Assembly (NCBI GenBank): GCA_013154225.1
Contig: JAADCW010000113.1
Span: forward strand, 1-7,252
Direction: 5' to 3'
DNA: 7,252 nucleotides
DNA from: Chloroflexota bacterium
GTDB taxonomy: Bacteria > Chloroflexota > Anaerolineae > Anaerolineales > DRMV01
Part shown: positions 1-5,722 of the stretch, piece after piece
Layout of the letters: the number at the start of each line of letters is the position of its first letter
Numbering within the stretch: position 1 is the stretch's first letter
Program-made: the position numbers and the translations under genes
The notes under the pieces: generated by a model
Database searches by the model: none
The model's input: the letters and a program-made list of their open reading frames with translations, nothing else
What the model was told of the DNA's origin: nothing

Positions 1-137
1 AAAATGAAGGCTTGATCCGCGGGGATTTGCCAGCCCAGCAGGTGCGGCACCAGCACCAAATGGCCGGAACTGGAGATGGGGAGGAATTCTGTAATGCCTT
101 GCACAATGCCAAGGATGAGGGCTTGGAAGAGGGACAT
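1..137 (-). CDS. uppP: Undecaprenyl-diphosphatase UppP/BacA, N-terminal 45 codons (cut by window edge)
   Basis: UppP is an integral membrane enzyme that dephosphorylates undecaprenyl diphosphate to the monophosphate, recycling the lipid carrier for peptidoglycan and other surface polymers; overproduction gives bacitracin resistance. Only the first 45 residues are visible, out of a usual length of about 260-290. They contain the family's N-terminal signature almost perfectly: G10-I-V-Q-G-I-T-E17-F-L-P-I-S-S-S-G-H26-L. Q13 and E17 form the known (E/Q)xxxE motif, and E17 and H26 correspond to the essential Glu and His of the E. coli enzyme. The ATG at 137-135 is preceded by a strong GGAGGT four bases upstream, so the start is well supported. 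The gene lies 185 bases downstream of tgt and may have its own promoter. The reading frame is open to the window edge; the C-terminal half, with the second conserved motif, is outside. Confidence 0.94.
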   Translation of the reverse strand, partial: MSLFQALILGIVQGITEFLPISSSGHLVLVPHLLGWQIPADQAFI

Positions 138-141
138 GGTG

Positions 142-147
142 ACCTCC
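142..147 (-). promoter_or_regulatory. Strong Shine-Dalgarno site of uppP
   Basis: On the minus strand the bases read GGAGGT, followed by CACC and the uppP ATG. It is the best ribosome binding site in the window and fixes the uppP start. Most other genes here have weak or no such site, which suggests uppP is translated independently of the genes before it. Confidence 0.75.
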
Positions 148-196
148 GGGGAGGGAATTGGGGAACCTGAATTTCGGATAAGCGCGTTGAGCGGAG

Positions 197-202
197 ATTA
201 TG
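197..202 (-). promoter_or_regulatory. Possible -10 element for uppP
   Basis: The minus strand reads CATAAT, one mismatch from TATAAT, about 60 bases before the uppP ATG, in an AT-richer patch of an otherwise GC-rich gap. No convincing -35 hexamer is found at 15-19 bases spacing, so this is only a weak candidate. The same CATAATCT string occurs upstream of tgt (1447-1440). Confidence 0.2.
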
Positions 203-223
203 AGGCAATCGCAGCTGGGGCTT

Positions 224-268
224 GCGTCCTGAGCGGAAGCGCCGTCAGGCGCTGAAGTCGAAGGACGC
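224..268. other. Nested inverted repeat (hairpin) between tgt and uppP
   Basis: Outer arms gcgtcct (224-230) and aggacgc (262-268) are perfect 7-base complements. Inside them agcgcc (238-243) and ggcgct (248-253) form a perfect 6-base stem with a GTCA tetraloop. Seven to eight unpaired bases on each side separate the two stems. The structure lies about 55 bases after the tgt stop and about 90 bases before the uppP start. There is no T-run on either side, so it does not fit a standard intrinsic terminator. It could be an RNA structure limiting read-through from tgt, an mRNA-stability element or a protein-binding site; the sequence does not decide. Confidence 0.5.
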
Positions 269-322
269 TTTGATGTGCTCTGCGCAAGGGGTTCAGTGAG
301 GCCCAGGGTGAAATGCGGCGGT

Positions 323-1420
323 TCAGGCCGCGAGGCGGGCTTGCGCCCAGGCTTCGAAGCGCCCGGCAATAATGGCTTCCCGCATTTCTTGGGCTAATTG
401 CACCAGGGTGTGCAAATTGTGGATGGAAAGCAGGGTCGCGGCCAGCATCTCTTTGGCCACGATGAGATGGCGAATGTAAGCCCGGCTGAAGTGTTGGCAC
501 GTGTAGCATGTGCAGGTTTCGTCAATGGGGCGGGGATCGCGGGCAAATTCCTTTCGCCGCATGTTCAGCCGCCCGCCGTTGGCCAGCATGGCCGCATGGT
601 GCCGCGCCAGCCGGGTGGGAAGCACGCAGTCGAAAATATCTACCCCGCGGCGCACGCCTTCGATGAGGTCCTGGGGTGTGCCCACGCCCATCAGATAGCG
701 CGGCTTTTCTGGCGGAAGCACCGCGTTGACCACGTCCAGCATGGCATACATTTCTGCCTTGGTTTCGCCCACTGAAAGCCCGCCGATGGCGTGGCCGGGG
801 AAGCCCAGCGAGGCGATGAACGCGGCGGATTTTTCCCGCAGGTCGGGGAACACGCCGCCCTGCACAATGCCAAAGAGCGCCTGGTCGGTGCGTTTGTGGG
901 CTTTCAAACTGCGCTCTGCCCACGCGTGGGTGCGGGCGAGGGCTTCTTCGTTGTAGGCCCGGTCGTAGGGCGGCGGGCATTCGTCGAAAGCCATGATGAT
1001 GTCCGCGCCCAGGTTTTCCTGAATCGCGATGGATTTTTCCGGCGTAAAGCGGTGCACCGAGCCGTCGAGATGGCTGCGGAAGGTCACGCCGTCCGCGTCA
1101 ATTTCCCGAATTTTGGCCAGGGAAAACACCTGAAAGCCACCCGAATCGGTGAGCATGGGCTTGGGCCACTGCATAAATTCATGCAGGCCGCCCATCTCGG
1201 CCACTAAATCGTCACCAGGGCGCAGGTAGAGGTGGTAAGTGTTGGCGAGCACCAGGGTGGCACCCAGCGCGTCCAGTTGGTCGGGGGTAACGGCCTTGAC
1301 CGTGGCCTGAGTGCCCACGGGTGCGAACACCGGTGTGAGCAGGTCGCCGTGGGGGGTGTGGAACACGCCCGCGCGGGCGCGGCCATCGGTGGCCTGAATT
1401 TCAAACGAAAAATCGGTCAT
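323..1420 (-). CDS. tgt: Queuine/preQ1 tRNA-guanine transglycosylase (Tgt)
   Basis: Tgt exchanges the wobble guanine (G34) of tRNAs for Asp, Asn, His and Tyr with the queuosine precursor preQ1, a soluble zinc-dependent base-exchange reaction. The 365-residue protein is the normal bacterial length and carries all key elements: D92 in T-D-S-G-G-F-Q (general acid/base), G213-G-L-S-V-G-E, L-M-G-V-G-T-P at 243-249, the nucleophile D264 in F-D-C-V-L-P-T-R, and the zinc site C303-x-C305-x2-C308 with H334. The ATG at 1420 is chosen because the protein then begins right at the family's first strand and has AAGGG nine bases upstream; an in-frame TTG at 1468 would add 16 unlikely residues. It follows the permease gene by 54 bases and precedes uppP. 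No other queuosine genes (queA, queC-F) are in the window. The stretch after P-T-R reads L-A-R-H-H rather than the more common N-A-R-x-G, a variation outside the catalytic residues. Confidence 0.97.
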   Translation of the reverse strand: MTDFSFEIQATDGRARAGVFHTPHGDLLTPVFAPVGTQATVKAVTPDQLDALGATLVLANTYHLYLRPGDDLVAEMGGLHEFMQWPKPMLTDSGGFQVFSLAKIREIDADGVTFRSHLDGSVHRFTPEKSIAIQENLGADIIMAFDECPPPYDRAYNEEALARTHAWAERSLKAHKRTDQALFGIVQGGVFPDLREKSAAFIASLGFPGHAIGGLSVGETKAEMYAMLDVVNAVLPPEKPRYLMGVGTPQDLIEGVRRGVDIFDCVLPTRLARHHAAMLANGGRLNMRRKEFARDPRPIDETCTCYTCQHFSRAYIRHLIVAKEMLAATLLSIHNLHTLVQLAQEMREAIIAGRFEAWAQARLAA

Positions 1421-1429
1421 AGCAAACAG

Positions 1430-1468
1430 CCCTTGTGGAAGATTATGCCCGGCAGTTTTTGCTGGCAA
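1430..1468 (-). promoter_or_regulatory. Candidate promoter and ribosome binding site for tgt
   Basis: The minus strand reads TTGCCA (1468-1463), a 15-base spacer, then CATAAT (1447-1442). Each hexamer is one mismatch from the sigma-70-type consensus, though the spacer is shorter than the usual 16-18. AAGGG at 1434-1430 lies nine bases before the tgt ATG and serves as its likely ribosome binding site. The predicted transcript would have a very short leader. tgt could equally be read through from the permease gene. Confidence 0.28.
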
Positions 1469-1474
1469 AGCATT

Positions 1475-3274
1475 TTACAGCCAAAAGATCTGAATGGCCA
1501 GGACGGCCACGGGCACCACCACCAGCAACAGCGGGAGCCCGACTTTGAAGTAATCGCTCGGTTTGTAGTGGCCAGGCCCCATGACCAGCAGGTTGACGGG
1601 GTGGCCAGTAGGAAGCAGGAAGGCAAACGATGCGCCCACGGCCACGGCCATGCCCAAACTGCGGGGGTCAATACCCTGGGTTTCGGCCGCGGCAATGGCC
1701 AGAGGGGCGACGATGAGCGCGGCGACCTGCCCGCTGGTGATTTGTGCCAGCATGGTGGTCAACAGCAGGAAGGCCGCGGCCACCATCCACGCAGGGGAAT
1801 GCGCCAGGGGTTTGAGCATTTGCTGGCTGAGGAACGCGGCCGCGCCGGTATCGCGCATCGCGACGCCTAAGGGTATCATACCAGCAATCAAGAAGATTAC
1901 CCGCCATGAGATGGCCTGATAAGCCTGGTCGGGCGGCACAATGCCCAAAAGCATCATCAGCGTGGCCGCGCTCAGGGCTGAAAGCGCCAGGGGAAGCCAG
2001 CCCAAAGCCGCGGGCACCAGGGCCAAAAGCAAGAGCCCCACCGCGGCCGCGGCCTGCCACGAAGGCCGTGTGCGGGCACCCCCGAAGGTTTCCAAAATCA
2101 CGAAATCCGGCGCGTTGCGGAGTTGTTCCAGCCCTTCAGGCGGCAGTTGCACCAACAGGGCATCGCCTTTTTGCAAGGGCACGGCCTGGAGGTTGGTATC
2201 CAAAATTTCGCCGTGGCGCCAGATGGCCAGCACGCGCATCCCATAGCGGGCGTAGAGGCGCAGTTCTTGGGGCGTTTTGCCCACCGCATCCCCGCGGGGG
2301 TTGAGGGTGAGTTCGGCCAGGGTGGCGCGTTCGCGGAAGTCGTCGCAGATGTCTTCGTCGCTGAGGGGACGAAGGCCCAGGGCTTCCAAATCGGCCTTTT
2401 GGATGTTGCCGGCCACCAACAGCACGTCGCCGGGCAAAAGGCGGCGTTCCGGCGGCAGTTGGTGGGCAAACCGCACCCCGCGAGGGGTGACCAGGCCCAC
2501 AGGGGTGAGGCCGCTTTCGCGGGCCAGGTGAGGCTTGCGCGCGGGCCGGCCAATCAGGGGCGAGTTGGGGGTCACTTCCAGGGGGTGCAGGCCTTCGCGG
2601 AGGCGGTAGGCTTCCATCAAATCGGCAAAGGAGGTGCGGGGTGCGTGGGCGTCTTCATAGCGGGGAAGCAGACGCCGCCCCACAAACACCATGTAAAGCA
2701 GGCCCGCGATGGTGACGGGCAGGCCCACGGGGAGAAAATCCAGCAAGCCGTAAGGCTGATAGCCGTGGGCGGCCAGGGAGGCGCTGGTGACCAGGTTTGC
2801 AGTGGTCAACAGGGTGGCTGTGCCGCCCAGCAGGGTACCGTAAGCCAAGGGGATGAGCACCCGCGAGGGTGAAATGTTTTTGCTTTGGCGGCTGATGGCC
2901 AGTACAGGCGGCAGGAGCACCGCGGCCGCGGCAACGGTATTCATGAAAAGCGAAAGTACGGCCGCGGCCAGCATGGTGACCACCACCAGGCGGCGTTCTG
3001 AACCGCGGGCCAGGTTCCCCAGGCGTTCGCCCATCATCGCGGTAACGCCGCTGGTTTCCAGCCCTTTGGTCAGGATGAAGATGGCAATGATGATGAAAAC
3101 CACGTTGCTGGAAAAGCCAGCCAGGGCTTTGTCGAGGGGCAAAATACCGGTGTAAGCCAGCGCCAGTGCGACCAGCAAGCCGACGATGTCGGCGCGCACT
3201 TTGCCGCTGATGAGCAAGAGCGTGGCTAACGCGGCAATGAGAAGGGTCGTCCACATAGGTGAGAGCATGGGCAT
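1475..3274 (-). CDS. SLC13-type (divalent anion:sodium symporter family) permease with two TrkA_C domains
   Basis: Inner-membrane transporter; family members move sulfate, di/tricarboxylates or related anions, usually with Na+. The layout is typical of the subgroup with a cytosolic insert: hydrophobic helices at about 8-45, 57-72, 95-125 and 137-199; two RCK_C/TrkA_C-like domains at about 221-304 and 318-394 (each with a conserved core around G-D-x-L-L-V, here 282-287 and 370-375); then membrane helices from about 406 to 596. Family signatures are visible: F-M-N-T at 110-113, P-L-A-Y-G-T-L-L-G-G-T-A-T-L at 142-155 and P-T-G-H-P-V-N-L-L-V near 555-564. The substrate cannot be told; the second substrate signature reads I-T-S-G-Q (512-516) where many relatives have an S-N-T-like motif. 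The start is uncertain: ATGs at 3274, 3268 and 3256 all lie just past the upstream gene's stop and none has a clear ribosome binding site; an ATG at 3382 would overlap that gene by 103 bases with non-family sequence and is rejected. With the 3274 start it is 599 residues. Confidence 0.93.
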   Translation of the reverse strand: MPMLSPMWTTLLIAALATLLLISGKVRADIVGLLVALALAYTGILPLDKALAGFSSNVVFIIIAIFILTKGLETSGVTAMMGERLGNLARGSERRLVVVTMLAAAVLSLFMNTVAAAAVLLPPVLAISRQSKNISPSRVLIPLAYGTLLGGTATLLTTANLVTSASLAAHGYQPYGLLDFLPVGLPVTIAGLLYMVFVGRRLLPRYEDAHAPRTSFADLMEAYRLREGLHPLEVTPNSPLIGRPARKPHLARESGLTPVGLVTPRGVRFAHQLPPERRLLPGDVLLVAGNIQKADLEALGLRPLSDEDICDDFRERATLAELTLNPRGDAVGKTPQELRLYARYGMRVLAIWRHGEILDTNLQAVPLQKGDALLVQLPPEGLEQLRNAPDFVILETFGGARTRPSWQAAAAVGLLLLALVPAALGWLPLALSALSAATLMMLLGIVPPDQAYQAISWRVIFLIAGMIPLGVAMRDTGAAAFLSQQMLKPLAHSPAWMVAAAFLLLTTMLAQITSGQVAALIVAPLAIAAAETQGIDPRSLGMAVAVGASFAFLLPTGHPVNLLVMGPGHYKPSDYFKVGLPLLLVVVPVAVLAIQIFWL

Positions 3275-3279
3275 GGGCT

Positions 3280-4065
3280 TTAGCGAAGCAAGGCTTGGAG
3301 ATTTGCGGCTTGTTCGGGTGGGAAGAGAGGCAAAACCCGACGAATGAGCCACGCGAGCAAAGGCGAAGGCGAGGTGTGCCATACCGAGCGCAGGTAGGGC
3401 AGCATTTCTTCAGGCCAGCGTATCACCAGGGCGCGCAGCAGCGCCACAAGTTCGGGGCGTAGATCGGCCTCGGGTGGGGTGAGCAAAGGGGTGAGGTGCT
3501 TGAGCACGCGGGGCAGGTTTTCAAATTTGGGTGCTTGCACCAGGGGAATCAAGGCCCGCAGCCCCAGGGCTGCGCGGTCGGGCTCGGTAAGGGCCTGGGC
3601 CGCGGCGTCCAGGTAGGCCTGCGGGGCTTCGGTCACCAGGCGGATGGTGCCAAATTGAAGGAGGGCGTCGGTGACTTCGGGCGCGGGGGAAGCCTGCAGC
3701 CAGGCCCATAGGCGTTCCAGGGGCGGCTCTGGCGGATCTGTGGGGGCCAACCCCAGCAGGCGGGCGGCTAACAGCCGCGATTCCAGGTCGGGCCGCGCCC
3801 AAAGGCGGTCGGCCAGGGGAAGCACCAGCGCAGGGCGGGATTCCAGATGGCCGCGCAGCCCTTGCCATACCGCGGTGAGCACCGAAGGCGGCAGATGATA
3901 CGTGGGCATCCGCACAGGCGATACGGCTTGCCCAGGCCGAAACGTCCGGTCCGCGTGGCGGTTCAGCAAATCTTCCCACGCGGCGGCAAAGGCCTCGGGG
4001 TCACCGCTGCGCGCGGCCAGGGCTTGGGCTTCTTGTCGGATGGCTTCCCAGCGGACAGCAGGCAT
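3280..4065 (-). CDS. HEAT/ARM-like helical repeat protein of unknown function
   Basis: A 261-residue soluble protein with no signal peptide or membrane segment and strikingly rich in Leu, Ala and Pro. From about residue 60 onward it is made of short amphipathic helices in pairs, as in HEAT or ARM repeats; examples are the segments around 61-90, 94-108, 115-125, 129-145, 149-158, 163-178, 184-195, 203-217 and 220-245. The segment L-W-A-R-P-D-L-E-S-R-L-L-A (88-100) resembles repeats of AlkD-type DNA glycosylases, but I see no clear catalytic Asp/Trp/Arg arrangement, so a DNA-repair function is not claimed. Scaffold or protein-binding roles are equally possible. The ATG at 4065 lies three bases after the TGA of the DUF115 gene, without its own ribosome binding site, pointing to coupled translation; the permease begins within about 5-25 bases of its stop. 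Its codon use resembles its neighbours. It is a real gene, but the function is unknown. Confidence 0.85.
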   Translation of the reverse strand: MPAVRWEAIRQEAQALAARSGDPEAFAAAWEDLLNRHADRTFRPGQAVSPVRMPTYHLPPSVLTAVWQGLRGHLESRPALVLPLADRLWARPDLESRLLAARLLGLAPTDPPEPPLERLWAWLQASPAPEVTDALLQFGTIRLVTEAPQAYLDAAAQALTEPDRAALGLRALIPLVQAPKFENLPRVLKHLTPLLTPPEADLRPELVALLRALVIRWPEEMLPYLRSVWHTSPSPLLAWLIRRVLPLFPPEQAANLQALLR

Positions 4066-4068
4066 GGC

Positions 4069-4857
4069 TCAAAACAGGCTTTCGTAGTCCACTTTCGGGA
4101 ACACGGTGAGTTTACCGCCCACGGTGGCGTCGAGCACGCGGCGCCCGGCTTTTTCATAGGCTTCCCGCGCCATGCGGTAGGCCAGTTCTGAGGTTTCCAA
4201 GTCAGGCAGTTGCCAGCGGAAGCCTTTGCCAAAATAGCCGGGGTGGAAGTGGTTGGGGTCGTCGCCTTCCGACACCACGGTTTGGTTGGCCGGGCCTTTG
4301 GTGGCAAAGTTGTGATCCACGCCAATGAGGATGACTTCCTCGCAGCCCATGTGGAAAGCCAGTTGTAGGCTGACGTAGGTCACGGTCGCGCCTTCCCACA
4401 GGCGGCCGCGGGCGTCAGTGGCGAATTTGGGCGCCATGTAGGTGGTAAAAAGGAAGGCGGTGTGCTCGTCGAGGGGCATCCAGCGGCGGGCGCGCCACGT
4501 GAAGAATTTGGGCATGTCCAACCTGCGGAAATCTTCCGCACACTGCTCGATGACCAAATCATTGACCGAAACCAGGTAAGAGGTGCGGAAGCCCCAGTCT
4601 GGGAAGGCCAGGTAGATGCGGTTCATTCCAAACGTGATTTCGTTTTTTAGTTTGGAGACGTCGGTATGCCGCAGGCTGGGGCCGTTGCCGATGACGAAGC
4701 AGCGTTGCCCGCGATGGACGTTGCGCAGCGCGGCCAAGCGGCGTTTGCTTTCCAGCCGCCAGGGGTGGAAAGCCGCGGACGGCCACTGCGGGAGCCACTG
4801 TGCGGTTTGGTAGGCTCGGCGGAGGAGGGAGAGGTAAGAGACGTGGGTTTTAGGCAT
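4069..4857 (-). CDS. DUF115 / MptE-like protein, possible GT42-like glycosyltransferase
   Basis: The 262-residue protein carries the hallmark of the DUF115 (MptE-like) family: a strand followed by F54-V-I-G-N-G-P-S-L62, then F-G-M-N-R (76-80), V-S-V-N-D (96-100) and a strand ending L-I-G-V-D-H-N (177-183). Archaeal members are 6-hydroxymethylpterin diphosphokinases (MptE), but bacterial members are mostly linked to surface or flagellar glycosylation (Maf proteins), whose core domain resembles GT42 sialyltransferases. Here G-N-G-P-S-L, the G-x-D after a predicted strand and the His-rich N202-H-F-H-P-G loop follow the same order as in Campylobacter Cst-type sialyltransferases (recalled from memory), so a nucleotide-sugar transferase is plausible. 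No signal peptide is evident; residues 1-40 are basic and aromatic, perhaps membrane-peripheral. The ATG at 4857 lacks a clear ribosome binding site. The gene follows a repeat-filled gap after the SDR gene and is three bases from the HEAT-like gene. The databank label 'MptE-like' should not be read as a pterin function. Confidence 0.85.
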   Translation of the reverse strand: MPKTHVSYLSLLRRAYQTAQWLPQWPSAAFHPWRLESKRRLAALRNVHRGQRCFVIGNGPSLRHTDVSKLKNEITFGMNRIYLAFPDWGFRTSYLVSVNDLVIEQCAEDFRRLDMPKFFTWRARRWMPLDEHTAFLFTTYMAPKFATDARGRLWEGATVTYVSLQLAFHMGCEEVILIGVDHNFATKGPANQTVVSEGDDPNHFHPGYFGKGFRWQLPDLETSELAYRMAREAYEKAGRRVLDATVGGKLTVFPKVDYESLF

Positions 4858-4870
4858 GGTGAATAAAGAT

Positions 4871-4950
4871 AGGTTAGGAAGGTTAGGGTGTTAGGAATTA
4901 GGAATTGCGAATGAGGGGCGCAATTCGCAATTCCGCAATTTCGCAATTTT
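4871..4950. repeat. Short degenerate tandem repeats (TTAGG units and GCAATT units) in the SDR-DUF115 gap
   Basis: On the plus strand the pentamer TTAGG occurs at 4874, 4883, 4891 and 4898 (spacings 9, 8, 7). The hexamer GCAATT occurs at 4920, 4927, 4935 and 4943 (spacings 7, 8, 8), with its reverse complement AATTGC at 4903. The block fills nearly the whole gap and is much AT-richer than the genes. This is like the short tandemly repeated sequences of 7-9 bases known from intergenic DNA of some cyanobacteria and other filamentous bacteria. Neither gene overlaps it. Confidence 0.75.
4901..4934. other. Perfect 12-base inverted repeat after the SDR gene
   Basis: Arms ggaattgcgaat (4901-4912) and attcgcaattcc (4923-4934) are exact reverse complements around a 10-base loop. 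In the SDR transcript it would fold about 18 bases after the TAG stop. The stem is AT-rich and is followed by UAAUUCC rather than a pure U-run, so it is at best a weak terminator; it may instead protect the 3' end of the upstream message or bind a protein. It separates the dehydrogenase-methyltransferase-SDR group from the DUF115 group. Confidence 0.65.
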
Positions 4951-4951
4951 A

Positions 4952-5722
4952 CTATTCCGTACTCAACCTCGCGGTCGCGCCGCCGTCCACCACCAGGGGT
5001 TGGCCGGTCATGAACGACGATTGGCTTTCATCGGCAAGGAAATAGACCGCGGCGGCAATTTCGGCAGGTTTGCCGATGCGCCCGTTGACGGTGCGGCGGG
5101 CGAGTTCTGCCAGTTGGGCTTCCACCGCGTCGCCGTGTAGATGCCCGCGGGCCAGACCAGCCCTCAGCATGGGCGTGTCCACCGCGCCGGGAAGCACGGC
5201 GTTGACGCGGATGCCATAGGGCGCCCATTCGATGGCCATTGCACGGGTGAGCGCGAGCAGCCCGCCTTTGCTGGCCGCATAGGCTGCGATGTTGGCCGAC
5301 GTTGCAATGGCGTGCACTGAAGAAACATGCACCACAGCCGCGCCTTCGCCTGCTTCGCCCGCGGCACGCAGCGCGGGGAAGAGCGTTTTACTCACCAAAA
5401 ACGCGGCGCGTAGGTTGACCGCGTGCACCGCGTCCCATTCCTCCACGCTGGTTTCCAGCAGGGGTTTGGCAATTTGCAGCGCGGCGTTGTTGACCACTGC
5501 GTGCAGTTTGGGGTGTGCGGCACGTACTTTTTTACCCGCGGTTTCGATGGCCGCGGGGTCGGCCAGATTGACCTGTTGGTAGTGGGCTTGCGCAGGGAAA
5601 TCAGCAGGCTGGGGGGCTTTGTCCCAGCCGATGACTTCCCACCCGGCCTCGACAAAGCGGGCCACAATGGCCCGACCAATGCCGCCGGCCGCGCCGGTGA
5701 TCAGAACGGTACGCTTAGTCAT
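4952..5722 (-). CDS. Short-chain dehydrogenase/reductase (classical SDR)
   Basis: NAD(P)-dependent oxidoreductase of the classical SDR family, 256 residues, cytosolic. Visible elements in order: cofactor motif T9-G-A-A-G-G-I-G16; an acidic D34 at the end of the second strand, which normally favours NAD(H) over NADP(H); N78-N-A-A81 (family N-N-A-G) stabilising the sheet; N103; catalytic S135, Y148 and K152 (Y-A-A-S-K); P178-G179; and the C-terminal G-Q-P-L-V-V-D-G-G at 240-248. The catalytic tetrad Asn-Ser-Tyr-Lys is complete, so it should be active; the substrate cannot be told from sequence (sugars, hydroxy acids and acyl groups are all possible). The ATG at 5722 is chosen because it starts right at the first strand and has AGGA nine bases upstream; a longer frame to 5851 would only add sequence that belongs to the methyltransferase in another frame. 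The gene overlaps the stop of the methyltransferase gene by 8 bases, a sign of translational coupling. Confidence 0.95.
   Translation of the reverse strand: MTKRTVLITGAAGGIGRAIVARFVEAGWEVIGWDKAPQPADFPAQAHYQQVNLADPAAIETAGKKVRAAHPKLHAVVNNAALQIAKPLLETSVEEWDAVHAVNLRAAFLVSKTLFPALRAAGEAGEGAAVVHVSSVHAIATSANIAAYAASKGGLLALTRAMAIEWAPYGIRVNAVLPGAVDTPMLRAGLARGHLHGDAVEAQLAELARRTVNGRIGKPAEIAAAVYFLADESQSSFMTGQPLVVDGGATARLSTE

Noticed and set aside
101..111. Ten-base match between uppP and tgt (GCACAATGCC near 101 and near 868)
   Set aside because: Both encode the peptide G-I-V-Q-G within their own conserved motifs; this is coincidence of coding, not a repeat element.
224..268. Intrinsic terminator for tgt
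   Set aside because: The hairpin has no following T-run on either strand, so it is listed only as a structure of unknown role.
1421..1468. TTG start for tgt at 1468
   Set aside because: The added 16 residues are absent from the family and lack a ribosome binding site; the ATG at 1420 has one.
1906..2872. Long plus-strand frames opposite the permease (for example 2123-2872)
   Set aside because: High GC content leaves antisense frames open; their translations show no domain, no ribosome binding site and mirror the codon pattern of the minus-strand gene.
3275..3382. N-terminal extension of the permease to the ATG at 3382
   Set aside because: It would overlap the HEAT-like gene by 103 bases, and the added 36 residues (Ser/Ala/Arg-rich, not hydrophobic) do not resemble the family's start; three ATGs just after the upstream stop fit better.
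4874..4902. Telomere-like TTAGG/TTAGGG units
   Set aside because: Only four irregular copies within a bacterial intergenic gap; they fit short slippage repeats rather than a telomere or replication end.
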